NCBI RefSeq assembly: GCF_001748245.1
Contig: NZ_BDFO01000001.1
Location: 498,828-562,827 of the forward strand
From: Oligoflexus tunisiensis
GTDB taxonomy: Bacteria > Bdellovibrionota_B > Oligoflexia > Oligoflexales > Oligoflexaceae
Length of the DNA: 64,000 nt
Reading direction: 5' to 3'
Position numbers and translations under genes: made by a program. Position 1 is the stretch's first letter. Every line of letters starts with the position of its first letter. Below the pieces are notes generated by a model, which saw only the letters and a list, made by a program, of their open reading frames with translations, did no database searches and was not told where the DNA came from. Positions 53,013-63,352 of the stretch are shown here, piece after piece.

Positions 53013-55817
53013 TTGCGGGAGCTTGTTATTTCCAATTTTCGGCAGAACTGGCTTTTCCTGCGGGATCGATTCCTGCTTCTACTGCTATTGTCCTTGTATG
53101 GGCTCATGTCCGAAGGCCTGCGAGCCGCGCCTGCTCTTCGCTATTTAGGGGACAGCGATAGCCTCATGCTCAGCCCATACTTGGAAGTTCATCTCCAGAG
53201 AGAAGGCGCGGGCGATCTTTCGCAGGGCACCGCAGCCCAGTATGCGGAGTGGGCAGACACTACGCGCGATATTCCTTCCTTCGGTTTTGATGATTCAGGG
53301 ACCACCGCTTACTGGGTCCGATTCCGAGTGGAGAATCCTCAGGGCAAACCGATTGAAATTTTTCTTGCCAGCCATTATCCGGCCACCGATCTACTGCGGC
53401 TCTATGAAGGGCGTGAGGATGGGAAACTGACCTTCCTCGAGGAGCAGGGCGACCAGGTTTCCTATCGGAATCGCTCGGTCCATGCCCGCATCCCAGCGTT
53501 TCGGATCATGCTCGCACCCGGAATGCACACCTTCTATCTCGAGCAAAAATCGCTCGGCGCGGTGCAATTTGCTTTAAAAATCTGGCGTCCGGACGCGTTC
53601 CGGGAGTTTGCTGGCGACGAGTCTCTCATCCTTGGTGCCATCCTGGGCTCATGTGTGTTTATTTTCTGCTACAATTTTTTCATTTTCGTCAGATTCCGAT
53701 CACGCGTGTACTTTCTCTATGTCTTATATAATCTCACGGTCTGCATCTATCTGTGCAACTTCCTGGGCTTCACTCAGATGAAGCTGCTGCCTGATGCCAC
53801 AGGCAGCTGGTGGATGGGCGAAGGGGCCAAGATCAATATGGATCTTCTTCAAATCAGTGGTCTCGCCTTCGCCATTGCATTCCTCGCTTTGAAACAGCAT
53901 GCCCCCCGTTGGCGGCGGTACCTGCTATTCCTGATCTTTCTAGGCGTCCTGACCCTCTTGAACACGATAACTGCCAAGCTCTGGTTCAACAAGCAAACAG
54001 CCATCTTCAGCATGGTCGTCTCGGTGTCGCTGCTTGCCTCCGGCTTTTATCTTTCCAAACGCCTCACTTATGCCCGTTACTATACGCTGGGCTGGTCCTT
54101 CCTTCTTATCTTGAACCTGGCAACGATGCTTTCGCTCATGGGCATAACCGCAACCGATATCACTCTCATCTCCTGGGGCCAAAGTCTTGGCTTCTGCCTC
54201 GAACTCTGTCTGCTGTCCTTTGCACTCGGCGAAAGGATCGCCACGATCAACCGGCAAAAAGAGGAAACATTGCGGGAGCTGCATCAGACCAAGAACAATC
54301 TTTTCCTGGCTGAGCAGGAGCAGGTACATATTCAAAGCCGCCTGCTCGCAGAGAGGGAAAGGCACATCGAGGAACTCGACCTGAAAGTGGAGGAACGGAC
54401 CCGAGAATTGCGATCCCTCCTCAATAACCTGCATCAGGGTATCTTTGCCATCCGGTTTGAAGAGCAGATCTGCCTCATGGGAGCTGATTATTCTCCCCAT
54501 CTGCATGAGATCTTTGGCGCCTTCGATTCGTTGACGGTGGATCCCATTCAGCTCATCTTTCAGCATTCGTTGCTTGGTCACGACGATCAGAGTCGCATCC
54601 GCAGCACCATTGTCTCGATGATCGACAGCGACCGCATTTCCTTCGAACTCAATACCGGCTCCCTGCCAAGGGAAATCGATCTGGCTCTCCCCTCTGGCAT
54701 TCAGAAGACTCTCGAAATCGATTGGGATCCAATCGTTGACAGCCACGGATGCATCCGCGAGATTCTCGTGGCCGTGCGAGACGTGACCGAATTTAAGGTT
54801 CTTCGTAACCAGCTCCTGCAGCAAAGCGAGGATGTTGCGATCGCAAAAGATCTTCTCGGCGATGACAGACCGCTCCAGGGTGCCCGTATCGCGAAGATTG
54901 CCCATGAGCTTCAAGATCTTCTGAAATTAAATGGACAGGATGAAAAAAAGCATGTGGCCGTACTGGGACGCTTGCATTCCTTGAAAGGTGACGCTCGCAC
55001 ACTCAATCTCAATGCCTTGAGCGAAGCCATACATGAGGCGGAAAGTTGTTTGATTCAGACTAACGAGGAGGAACGCACCCGCGGGATGGCCAGGGCCGCG
55101 TCACTGGCTGAACGATATCAGGAGGTCTGGGCGATCCTGGAGAATCGCTTTCGTAAGGTTAAGGACTGCGGACTACAGCCTTGTTCATCGCCCGAATTGT
55201 CGCTGCAAGAGATCCTTGCGGCCGAAATTGCGGAGGTCGGGCGTTTGGCTCAGGAACTCGGTAAGGTCACTCCTCGGATCTCAGTTGATTCCACTCCCTT
55301 GAAACTGCCTCAGGGAGTTGGCGACGCCTTGCGGGAAAGTTTCGCCCATATGCTGCGAAACTCGCTCGATCATGGCCTGGAGTCCCCTGAAGAAAGACGG
55401 CAGCTCGGTAAATCGACATATGGGACGATCATAATCCGCGTTCAAGAGGCAGCGGACCACTACGAAATTTCCTATAGGGATGACGGTCGTGGCCTTGATC
55501 TCATGAAATTACGAAGCAAGGCCCGGGAGCAAGGTATAATGGACATTCCAGAGGGCGATGATGCGGCAGCGGCCAACCTGATTTTCGTACCGGAGCTGAG
55601 TACACGGGACGCTGTTTCCCTGGTTTCCGGCCGCGGCATTGGTATGGATGCGGTCAGGAGCCGGATCGAAGGCTTGGGAGGAAGTATTGAAATCGATCTC
55701 CCAGCTGATAAATCGGCAACATCCTTCCGCTCGTTCACCTTACGTATCCGCTTACCCAAGTCCACGGCATCTCATGGTTTGCATGAACCCCGGGATATGA
55801 GAGCGAAACTCGCTTGA
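53013..55817 (+). CDS. 7TM-DISM sensor with Hpt and CheA-type ATPase domains
   Basis: 934 aa. N-terminal helix, a periplasmic 7TMR-DISMED2-type beta domain (about 40-195; SGTTAYWVRFRVENPQGKP), seven membrane helices (about 205-400), a long coiled coil (to about 465) and a PAS-like region (about 465-590). An Hpt domain follows with phospho-His in LHSLKGDARTLN (about residue 655), then a CheA-like ATPase domain: MLRNSLDHGLESPEER, RDDGRGLDL and SGRGIGMDAVRSRIE. The histidine sits in the Hpt domain, so the ATPase should phosphorylate it in CheA fashion. No CheW domain or receiver is attached. TTG start, so the first codons are uncertain. Confidence 0.83.
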   Translation: MRELVISNFRQNWLFLRDRFLLLLLLSLYGLMSEGLRAAPALRYLGDSDSLMLSPYLEVHLQREGAGDLSQGTAAQYAEWADTTRDIPSFGFDDSGTTAYWVRFRVENPQGKPIEIFLASHYPATDLLRLYEGREDGKLTFLEEQGDQVSYRNRSVHARIPAFRIMLAPGMHTFYLEQKSLGAVQFALKIWRPDAFREFAGDESLILGAILGSCVFIFCYNFFIFVRFRSRVYFLYVLYNLTVCIYLCNFLGFTQMKLLPDATGSWWMGEGAKINMDLLQISGLAFAIAFLALKQHAPRWRRYLLFLIFLGVLTLLNTITAKLWFNKQTAIFSMVVSVSLLASGFYLSKRLTYARYYTLGWSFLLILNLATMLSLMGITATDITLISWGQSLGFCLELCLLSFALGERIATINRQKEETLRELHQTKNNLFLAEQEQVHIQSRLLAERERHIEELDLKVEERTRELRSLLNNLHQGIFAIRFEEQICLMGADYSPHLHEIFGAFDSLTVDPIQLIFQHSLLGHDDQSRIRSTIVSMIDSDRISFELNTGSLPREIDLALPSGIQKTLEIDWDPIVDSHGCIREILVAVRDVTEFKVLRNQLLQQSEDVAIAKDLLGDDRPLQGARIAKIAHELQDLLKLNGQDEKKHVAVLGRLHSLKGDARTLNLNALSEAIHEAESCLIQTNEEERTRGMARAASLAERYQEVWAILENRFRKVKDCGLQPCSSPELSLQEILAAEIAEVGRLAQELGKVTPRISVDSTPLKLPQGVGDALRESFAHMLRNSLDHGLESPEERRQLGKSTYGTIIIRVQEAADHYEISYRDDGRGLDLMKLRSKAREQGIMDIPEGDDAAAANLIFVPELSTRDAVSLVSGRGIGMDAVRSRIEGLGGSIEIDLPADKSATSFRSFTLRIRLPKSTASHGLHEPRDMRAKLA

Positions 55818-56168
55818 ACAGTGTAACCACTTCAGTCGTTAGTACTCTTATTGTACGAACTAAATATGTACCCACCTGTGTCACTGGCGCCACTTGGTTT
55901 CTGGACGTCTTTTCCTGGAAGACTTCCATAGTGGCTAAAACCCTGGGCAACGGCAGGGTGCATCCAGCATGCCTGCGGAGATTCCGCAGCCTGAGAGCGT
56001 ATAAAGTCTGAACGGAAGTCACACGACGGCCGCGCTTGCAAAGGCGCTCAACTGCTATCTCGCTATTGCCAGGGCCGCTATCACTTGATGATTGCAGGTT
56101 TACCTCCTCTAGATTCTGAGCGATTTTAAACTTGATGGCCCATATTTCAGGGAATAACGTAGTCTTGC
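55818..56168. other. intergenic region, nothing supported
   Basis: About 350 bp between convergent genes. Short open frames exist on both strands but none has a start signal or family features. No clear terminator hairpin seen. Confidence 0.35.
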
Positions 56169-57983
56169 CTAATCAGCCCCATAAACCCAAAAAGCAGTCC
56201 CCGCCGTAACAGTCGTCGGAATCAGAACATACGAAATCATCATCCCATTCGGCGGAAAGTAAGGCGACCGGGTATAACCGGCCGGCATCTTCACGTAGAA
56301 GAAATTATGCGTATTCCCCTGAGTGATCTGCAAGGTCACCAGGTTCGCTGAACAGGAATCATCAGAATAGAACCCCGCCGCCGTGGCATCAGACGGCGCG
56401 CCGACCGCTGAGTTGTTGAACGAGCTCAAGGTTACTGTACCCGGGAAGACAGCACCAGGGGTCCCACCCCTGGTCAGCTCAGCCACCACAGGGTAGCAGG
56501 TATCCCGGGTGAGCATGGAATCGGCATCGCCTATGTACTCATGCGAGGCAGGGTATGCGGCCGTACTGTCAATGACAGCTACATTCAGTATGTTGGCAAT
56601 GGGCGTTCCGTTCAGAAGAGCATCAAGGTAGAGGAAATCCCCTTCAACTTTTTCCACATCACTGGAACTGACATAAATCATCAGGGATTGAGGCGTATAG
56701 TTCCCCGGTTTAAAATAGAGGTCGGCCGTTGCCGATGAACCGGAATTGATGGTCACCGATGTGATCGCAGAATCACTGCAATCGGCGGCACTGTGATAAG
56801 TTCCATTGGTGCCATTCGAACTTTCGCTCAGCTGCACAGGGAGCGAGGGTCCCGTGGTGATGGTCTGACCATAGGCATTGGTGCGAACAAGAGTAAAGGG
56901 ACCAAGACAGTCGGTCAGGGAATCAAATTCTGTGCTCATACCGCTGCCTGGACGAATTTCGACCCAATGATCATAATAAGTTGGAGTCGGAGGGGAGTAG
57001 GTTGATTTCTCCGAATCGGACAGCATGTTGATGGTTGCTGCGGGATTCGCGTCGAGATCCGGAATGGAATTGAAGGAAACCGTGGTGCTGCTTTGGGCCT
57101 TGACGTATTCCTTCATGTTATCACGCAGGATATTGTCATAGCTGCGCTCATGCAGGAGTTTTTCAGACCCCACGCTCAAGGCTGTCGTGGAAAGCTTCCC
57201 ATCCATGCTTCCATCGCTGAAATCCTTTTTCCAGGCCATTATGAATTCTGAATCCTCACCACCCAATGCGGTGGCATAGCCCTTCAAACCCTGCAAATAA
57301 AGACCATAACGTGCAGCATCGCTGGCAGCATCGGTAATCTCAGCGATTTTCCCTGGCGCCACCTCAGTATTGGAGATACCGGTTGCGGCTCGGGTTTCCG
57401 CTGTAGCCTGAACCCTGGCGACCGCAAAAGTCTGTCCCTCGGCAACCAGTTTATCCATACGTTCCGCCGCCATTTCCGTCACCGGATTAATGGCCACAAC
57501 CTTATCCTTGCTCAGACTGGTCACGCGCGAACGCGCGATGGGCGTTCCTGCGTTCAAGCGAAGACCTGAACCCGTGGTCTGCACCGCGAACTCAACGGAT
57601 TGAATGTTCGGATCAATTTGCAATTGAAAGTTGCCGTTCACGTCCACAGTCGCTGTTCCTACCGTGGCTCCTTTGGTTCCGTCGCTGTTGAGGACATAAG
57701 CGCTGACTTCCATGGCGGCATTGGGATCAAGGGCGAGCGTTCCGACCTGACCCATGATGATGTTGGCAGGATCAGCCGGATCATCAGGTGTTTCCGGATC
57801 GTCGATTTCGGGATCGGCTTCATCGGGATCATCAGGATTATCGGGATTGGTGGGATCATTCACATCCGTAGCGCTGGTGGCTGGAACAGCCGAGGTGCCA
57901 CCACTATCGCCGCTGCAACCAAAGGTGCAGCTCAAAAGGATAAGAATCCAAACTCTCAGAGTTGGCAAGGCTGTCGCGAACAT
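56169..57983 (-). CDS. large surface-type lipoprotein with Asp/Pro-rich linker
   Basis: 604 aa from ATG 57983 (GGGGTGG upstream). Lipoprotein signal (VWILILLSCTFGC), then a low-complexity acidic linker of DP, DD and NP units (about residues 40-78). A beta-sandwich-like segment (GQVGTLALDPNAAMEVSAYV) and an alpha-helical middle follow. The C-terminal half is Ser/Thr/Gly-rich and beta-predicted. The plan fits surface-exposed lipoproteins with carboxypeptidase-regulatory-like modules; no named family. Confidence 0.65.
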   Translation of the reverse strand: MFATALPTLRVWILILLSCTFGCSGDSGGTSAVPATSATDVNDPTNPDNPDDPDEADPEIDDPETPDDPADPANIIMGQVGTLALDPNAAMEVSAYVLNSDGTKGATVGTATVDVNGNFQLQIDPNIQSVEFAVQTTGSGLRLNAGTPIARSRVTSLSKDKVVAINPVTEMAAERMDKLVAEGQTFAVARVQATAETRAATGISNTEVAPGKIAEITDAASDAARYGLYLQGLKGYATALGGEDSEFIMAWKKDFSDGSMDGKLSTTALSVGSEKLLHERSYDNILRDNMKEYVKAQSSTTVSFNSIPDLDANPAATINMLSDSEKSTYSPPTPTYYDHWVEIRPGSGMSTEFDSLTDCLGPFTLVRTNAYGQTITTGPSLPVQLSESSNGTNGTYHSAADCSDSAITSVTINSGSSATADLYFKPGNYTPQSLMIYVSSSDVEKVEGDFLYLDALLNGTPIANILNVAVIDSTAAYPASHEYIGDADSMLTRDTCYPVVAELTRGGTPGAVFPGTVTLSSFNNSAVGAPSDATAAGFYSDDSCSANLVTLQITQGNTHNFFYVKMPAGYTRSPYFPPNGMMISYVLIPTTVTAGTAFWVYGAD

Positions 57984-58406
57984 TCTTTCCACCCCGTAAT
58001 AACGTGGACTTCCTCTCTTTGTATTTGTTCGGTCAGGGATGGGCGCCGCTTAATAAGTGATTTATAGTCGTGACGTCGTTCTATCGCCATGCATGAGTCC
58101 ACAAATTTTCGATCGTCGCCTTATAACTTACTAAATTCGCTGATTTAATAAATTATTAGGATATATTGAAGTTGAACTTCATGATTTCATAAAGTAAGCA
58201 GCCATGATAAAAAATGCATACAATTCAATAAGTTAAACAGCTGTCTTCACAATGTTATGGTGGAGAGTTGGTGCCCGAACTGGAAAAAGCCTCCGTGATA
58301 AATTTTCGGAACAGCGCTCGCGCTCTTGATGAAGCTATCGAACTTACCATAACCGCAGTGTTTTGAAGTTGCAGAGGTCTCCCGGAAACAGCTAAGGCTA
58401 TACGCT
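57984..58406. other. AT-rich intergenic region
   Basis: About 420 bp, strongly AT-rich around 58090-58250. It should carry the promoter of the acidic-linker lipoprotein. No gene or convincing structured element seen. Confidence 0.35.
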
Positions 58407-58913
58407 CTAAGCATGCACCCCCGACTCAAGCAACTCCTTGATCCGAGACAACTCACTATCCGCCATGGATTTCAACACATTCCGCGAAAGATAAGTCTTC
58501 AGCTCAAACGGCTCGTTGTGCTCAGAGAGGGTCGCCTTCACATGAGTCATGCGCCCATCGCCGATGGGCTCGAGCTCCAAATCCCAGAGGAGATAGCCCG
58601 CTGTGATCGGAAAGATTTTGCGACTGCTTTCATGGAAAAGGGGATCGCCCTCGTCGAGCATACTGCGAAGCTCCTCGACCGAGCGATCGATCACGATGGA
58701 TCGTTCGATGTCGTGCGGCGCATGCAGGGGCTTGCGATTGAAAGCGCGGTAAAGGGGGCAGTAGCCGCTCAACCCGCGCAGGAAAAGGGCAAAGCCAGCT
58801 GCCTTTTCGAGATGTTTGGAGGCGGATCCATTTCCCATAAAACCATAGATCAATGCCGCAGAGCCCACAGCCATCGAAGCCATCCGTTCAGAATTTGAAA
58901 GATTGGGTTGCAT
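58407..58913 (-). CDS. DUF2892-type membrane domain with SRPBCC-like tail
   Basis: 168 aa from ATG 58913 (GGAG nine bases upstream). The N-terminus (NLSNSERMASMAVGSAALIY ... AGFALFLRGLSGYCPLY) is the DUF2892/YgaP-like membrane hairpin. The C-terminal half (RSIVIDRSVEELRSML ... AGYLLWDLELEPIGDGRMT) resembles a polyketide-cyclase/SRPBCC domain. This fused combination is known in other bacteria. It may bind lipids; function is open. Confidence 0.62.
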   Translation of the reverse strand: MQPNLSNSERMASMAVGSAALIYGFMGNGSASKHLEKAAGFALFLRGLSGYCPLYRAFNRKPLHAPHDIERSIVIDRSVEELRSMLDEGDPLFHESSRKIFPITAGYLLWDLELEPIGDGRMTHVKATLSEHNEPFELKTYLSRNVLKSMADSELSRIKELLESGVHA

Positions 58914-58981
58914 GATACGGGTCTCCATCATGAATCTTTGCAGTATTCGTTCACCCTGCACATGCAGGAAATTTGCCAGCC

Positions 58982-60385
58982 TTACAAGCCGGGGGTGGCG
59001 TAACCGTAGTCAACGGGCATGGTGGCCTCCGGCCTCGGCAGCTGCCGGCACGCATCCCGAACCGCAGTGCGCAAACCTTCCTCCAGGGTGGGGTGATAGA
59101 AGGGAAGCCTGAGCATATCCTGAACAGTCAGCTGACTTTGAACGGACCAGGCCAGAAGATGAGCCAGGTGCTCCGCCTCAGGGGCGATCAGATCCGCTCC
59201 GATCAGCCGACCGCTCGTGGCCTCGGCATAGACATGCACAGCACCCTGATTCGCTCCCATGATTTTCGCGCGACCCTGATCCTCATAGGATGCCTTGCCG
59301 ACGATGATACGGTCGTTTTCGACTTCGCGGCGACCCACGGAAGCGATGCCAGGATGCGTAAAGACCACCGTCAACGGCGTGCGACGCTCGATTTTCATAG
59401 GCTTTTCATGGCTCGCGTTATAACCGGCGACACAGCCTTCGTCGGCCGCCTCGTGAAGAATGGTTTTCGTGCGGTCGACATCACCTGCCATATAGATAGG
59501 CAGACCCTTGATGGCCAGCGTCTCCTTATCGAGCTCAGGCAGACCATGCGCATCGAATGTGCAGCCGGTGTTGTCCAGCTCAAGACTGGCGACGTTTGGT
59601 TTACGGCCCAAAGCGGCAAGGACGGCATGAACGGTTTGTTTGTTTTCACCGGCTGTCAGGAGCAGCTGCCCCCCTGACTCTTCAACACTCACGGCCTGCC
59701 CGAGATGCAAACAGAGATCCTTTTGCAAAATTTCCACGGCCTTATCATTCAGGGTCTCATTCACAAGACCCCCGATTCGATGCTCCCGATCGTAGCCATG
59801 CACATCAAGATTTAAAAAGGACAGCGCCTGGCCGAGTTCAAGACCGATCGGTCCCAGGCCCACGACCGCCCATTTTTGAGGAATGTGCTCCCGCTCAAAA
59901 AAATTGTCGGTGGTCAGAATATTCGGATGATTTTGCGGCCAGTCGGCTGGAATGAAAGGCTGGCTGCCGGTGGCGATGATGAAACTCTTTGCTTCCAGGT
60001 CATATCTGTCATCCACACGGAGCGTGGATGGCCCGGTGAAGCGCGCGTGCCCTTGGCGAAAGTTTTGATCCCAGGCCTCGATGCCGCGCACCACGTACTG
60101 CACGAAATGATCGCGCAACTGGCGAACTCTTTCAAAGACCTTGGCGACGTGAACCTCATCATGCCCCGGAATGATGCCCATGGTCTGCAGCGAACGCGAC
60201 CGATGCGCGGCATGAGCCATTTCAATCAGGGCTTTGGACGGCATGCAGCCCACACGCGCACAGGTCGTGCCCAGGGGACCGTGATCAATCAGCAGAAAAT
60301 TGCGGGTATGACGACTGACTTCCTTCGCCGCGGCGAGACCCGCTGTGCCGGCTCCGATGATGATGACATCATAACGTTTTTGCAT
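58982..60385 (-). CDS. dihydrolipoyl dehydrogenase-like flavoprotein
   Basis: 467 aa from ATG 60385 (GGAGG seven bases upstream). FAD-binding motif VIIIGAGTAGLAAAKEV, redox-active disulfide TTCARVGCMPSK, NAD-binding motif VVGLGPIGLELGQAL, second FAD motif IYMAGDVD and C-terminal FYHPTLEEGL containing the catalytic His-Glu. No lipoyl E2 or E1 genes are nearby, so it may be a stand-alone disulfide oxidoreductase rather than part of a 2-oxoacid dehydrogenase complex. Divergent from the MnmD-like gene. Confidence 0.88.
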   Translation of the reverse strand: MQKRYDVIIIGAGTAGLAAAKEVSRHTRNFLLIDHGPLGTTCARVGCMPSKALIEMAHAAHRSRSLQTMGIIPGHDEVHVAKVFERVRQLRDHFVQYVVRGIEAWDQNFRQGHARFTGPSTLRVDDRYDLEAKSFIIATGSQPFIPADWPQNHPNILTTDNFFEREHIPQKWAVVGLGPIGLELGQALSFLNLDVHGYDREHRIGGLVNETLNDKAVEILQKDLCLHLGQAVSVEESGGQLLLTAGENKQTVHAVLAALGRKPNVASLELDNTGCTFDAHGLPELDKETLAIKGLPIYMAGDVDRTKTILHEAADEGCVAGYNASHEKPMKIERRTPLTVVFTHPGIASVGRREVENDRIIVGKASYEDQGRAKIMGANQGAVHVYAEATSGRLIGADLIAPEAEHLAHLLAWSVQSQLTVQDMLRLPFYHPTLEEGLRTAVRDACRQLPRPEATMPVDYGYATPGL

Positions 60386-60550
60386 GATTGGCCTCCAGGT
60401 TATCTGCGGTGGAATGCGATGCAATCCTCGGCATGCCCCACCTCCTCTGACTCCGTAAGTGTCTATGCAAAATGACAGCCAGCGGGCCTTGCAATCGCCC
60501 TTGCTCCATGATAGACAGGCTGCGATTGACAGGCTTCAGAGGAAAAATGC

Positions 60551-61294
60551 ATGGCTGTTTCACTCAATGACCTGGTCGTGACTCAGGATGGCACTCTTAC
60601 ACTGCGTCATCCTGCTTACGATGAGGAATTTCATTCCATCAAAGGAGCCCGCTTTGAGGCGGACAGCCTGTATATGGAAGCCAGCGGCTTTCGCTCCCAC
60701 GTGCTGGCATCCGATCAAACGCTCGGTGTTTTGGATGTCGGCCTGGGTTTGGGGTACAACGCGCTGATGACCCTGGAATGCTGGATGCAAGGTTCTGGCA
60801 GTCATGATCTTCAGCTTGTGAGTCTTGAGCATACGCCTGAGCTGGTCGCGGCGCTGGCTGATCCCCAATGCAACTGGAAGGAAGGCTGGTCCGAGGACTG
60901 GAAACTCTGGTCGCAAAGCCTGCAACAGGACCCTGAGACGGGAAACTGGAAGGCGCGGGTTCAGCATCCCTGCAGTGGACGTTTCTTCCATTGGCTCGTT
61001 CTGGTGGGAGATGCGCGGCTTGCCGATCTTTCCGCTCTCACCTTTCACTATATCTGGCAGGATGCCTTCTCACCGAAGAAAAACCCCGAGCTTTGGTCGG
61101 TGGAATGGTTTGAAAAACTGCGCGCGGTGAGTCATCCCACAGTGCAGCTCGTCACCTATTCAGTGGCGCGGATGGTCCGGGATAATTTGGAAGGTGCATC
61201 CTGGAGCCAGGAGCGGATGAAAACGCCCCAGGCTCAGAGTGGAGAAGGAACAGGGAAAAAACAGTGGCTGCGCGCCTGGCTTAGAACCACTTGA
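60551..61294 (+). CDS. MnmD-like tRNA (5-methylaminomethyl-2-thiouridine) methyltransferase
   Basis: 247 aa. SAM-binding motif DVGLGLGYNALMTLE and the family signature IWQDAFSPKKNPELWS. These identify the MnmC methyltransferase part (DUF752), here without the FAD oxidase domain found in E. coli MnmC. It would methylate the wobble uridine modification nm5s2U to mnm5s2U. GAGG eight bases before the ATG. It overlaps the convergent permease gene by 14 bp. Confidence 0.85.
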   Translation: MAVSLNDLVVTQDGTLTLRHPAYDEEFHSIKGARFEADSLYMEASGFRSHVLASDQTLGVLDVGLGLGYNALMTLECWMQGSGSHDLQLVSLEHTPELVAALADPQCNWKEGWSEDWKLWSQSLQQDPETGNWKARVQHPCSGRFFHWLVLVGDARLADLSALTFHYIWQDAFSPKKNPELWSVEWFEKLRAVSHPTVQLVTYSVARMVRDNLEGASWSQERMKTPQAQSGEGTGKKQWLRAWLRTT

Positions 61295-62330
61295 AAAGGC
61301 GCTGGGCGATCACGGCGCAGACCAACGTATAGAGTCCGAGCACCGTGATCTCAGGTCCGAGCGCCTGAATCGGCAAGCCTTCCAATGCAATTTTTCGCAG
61401 GCCATCATTGAGTGCAGTCAAAGGCAAATAGGCCGTGCCTTCACGCAGCCAGTCCGGAAAATTGTTCTTCGAGAAAAAAACGCCCGAGAGCATCATCATC
61501 GGCAGTGAGATCAGGTTGGTCAAACCCGAGATCATGGGCACGCTGCGGGTCCGCGAGGCGCAGAGCAAGGCCAAAGCGGTAAAGGCCGCCGCCCCGAGGA
61601 TCGCGAACAGAAGATAGTGCAGAAAGTTTCCATAAAGACTGAAACGGAAGATCACAAAGCCGGCGATCATCACCGCCGAGAATTCCGCAGCAAGGATGAT
61701 CAGACGTCCGAAGATGTGGGAAACGATAAACTCATGGGAACGCATCGGCGTCGCGAGATAGCGTTTCAAAAGATTTTCCTTGCGGTTGCTGACGATCGTC
61801 ATGCCCACACCGAAGAGACTCGACGTCATGATGCTAAGACCCAAAAGCCCGGGAATCAGAAAGTCGACATAACGCCCGCCTTCCGCCTGAATATTCGCCG
61901 ATTCCTGCGGCACAGGATCCAGGCGACCGCCTTGCCGTTGCACCAGGTCATTCACAAAATTCCGTGCCCGCACCGCCTCGGGATTGTTCTGATCGAGGCG
62001 ATAGATGGCCTTGTTCCCGGCATCAAACTGGAGGATCATGGAAATCTCACCGCGTTTAATTCGAGTCTCAAGCTCACCCAGATCCGCTTCGCGCAGTTTG
62101 ATTTGAGGATTCTCCTTCAGAGCCTTGTGCGTGCGCTCGCTCAACTCCGATGGAGCCGCAGGCGACAGCCAGCCCACACCATAGGATTCCGGTCGCGGCT
62201 TGGAAAAGGCAAAGCCGAGCACCACCATCCAGAGGATGGGCATGAACATCACCCAGAAAAAGGCGGAAGGCTCCCGGCGGAACTCCCGCCAACGACATTT
62301 GACCTGCTGCCAAAGGCTGCGACTAAGCAT
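61281..62330 (-). CDS. ABC-2 type exporter permease
   Basis: 349 aa. N-terminal helix (PSAFFWVMFMPILWMVVLGF), a large extracytoplasmic loop (about 45-165), then five helices. MLSGVFFSKNNFPDWLREG and YLPLTALNDGLRKIALEG are typical of ABC-2 membrane proteins. Pairs with the ATPase whose coding region overlaps its start by eight bases. Such pairs export drugs, lipids or polysaccharides. Confidence 0.88.
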   Translation of the reverse strand: MLSRSLWQQVKCRWREFRREPSAFFWVMFMPILWMVVLGFAFSKPRPESYGVGWLSPAAPSELSERTHKALKENPQIKLREADLGELETRIKRGEISMILQFDAGNKAIYRLDQNNPEAVRARNFVNDLVQRQGGRLDPVPQESANIQAEGGRYVDFLIPGLLGLSIMTSSLFGVGMTIVSNRKENLLKRYLATPMRSHEFIVSHIFGRLIILAAEFSAVMIAGFVIFRFSLYGNFLHYLLFAILGAAAFTALALLCASRTRSVPMISGLTNLISLPMMMLSGVFFSKNNFPDWLREGTAYLPLTALNDGLRKIALEGLPIQALGPEITVLGLYTLVCAVIAQRLFKWF

Positions 62331-63255
62331 CGCGAATGCTCCTTCCCGTCAGTTTAATAAAGACATCTTCCAGCGTGGAACGGCGCATTTCGAGCTGCGC
62401 GAGTTTTAAATTCTGTTGATCCGAGGCCCGACTGAGTTCAGTGATCGTCTGCACGGGATCCCGGGCCACGAGTTCAAAACCATGATCAATGATCACCGCA
62501 TCCTTGAGCCAGGGCAGGTGCGGTTCCAATTGCGCACGCACCGGGTTGGGTTCCATTCCCACATAACGGAAGCAGACCACCTGCTCGCCACAGTGGGTTT
62601 GAATCAGCTGCGCCGGCGTCCCTTCCGCGATGATGCGACCGTGATCCACCACCGCCACGCGATCGGCGAGTTTTTCCGCTTCGTCCATGTAATGCGTTGT
62701 CAGAAGAATGCCGCGATCGCGACCCTTGTGCCTTTGCAAAAGATCCCAAATCATGCGACGGGATTGAGGATCCAGACCCGTGGTCGGTTCATCGAGAAAC
62801 AGAAGCCGCGGCTCATTGATGAGACTACATGCCAGATAGGCTCTCTGTTTCTGGCCACCGGAGAGATGCTCGAGCCGGGTATCCGCCTTATCGTTAAGTT
62901 CCACCATGGCAATGGCTTCATCAACCTTCAGGCTCTTCTGAAAAAAGCTGGCGAAAAGTTCGAGCGTTTCCTTGACCGTCAATTTCTTATAAAGCTGGGT
63001 TTCCTGGAGCATCACGCCGACGTTTTGCATGATGGCCTGGCGATGGGTGCGCAGCGATTGGCCGAATATCCTGATTTCACCGGCATCAGGTGTCTGCAAA
63101 CCTTCCAGCATCTCAACCGTTGTGGTTTTGCCAGCGCCATTGGGTCCAAGCAAGGCCAGACATTCTCCAGCCTGAACGCTCAGTGTGATATCATCGACAG
63201 CAGTCAGCTTGCCAAACTTCTTGCGCAGGTGCTGTGCGGTGAGAAGGGGTTCCAT
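62323..63255 (-). CDS. ABC-2 type exporter ATP-binding protein
   Basis: 310 aa from ATG 63255 (GGGAG six bases upstream); the frame continues to 63378 but that part is not family-like. Walker A LLGPNGAGKTT, Q-loop LQETQLYKK, signature LSGGQKQRAYLA, Walker B LLFLDEPTTGLDPQ and H-loop LTTHYMDEAEKLADR. Powers the exporter with the following permease. Divergent from the oxidoreductase gene. Confidence 0.93.
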   Translation of the reverse strand: MEPLLTAQHLRKKFGKLTAVDDITLSVQAGECLALLGPNGAGKTTTVEMLEGLQTPDAGEIRIFGQSLRTHRQAIMQNVGVMLQETQLYKKLTVKETLELFASFFQKSLKVDEAIAMVELNDKADTRLEHLSGGQKQRAYLACSLINEPRLLFLDEPTTGLDPQSRRMIWDLLQRHKGRDRGILLTTHYMDEAEKLADRVAVVDHGRIIAEGTPAQLIQTHCGEQVVCFRYVGMEPNPVRAQLEPHLPWLKDAVIIDHGFELVARDPVQTITELSRASDQQNLKLAQLEMRRSTLEDVFIKLTGRSIRDA

Positions 63256-63352
63256 CCACGTCTCCCTGATGTTAAAACGGGGATTGTAATGGGCAGCGCC
63301 TCCGAAAACAAGCGGCAGTACAGAGTCGCATTGGACTTGAAGGAATGAAGCT

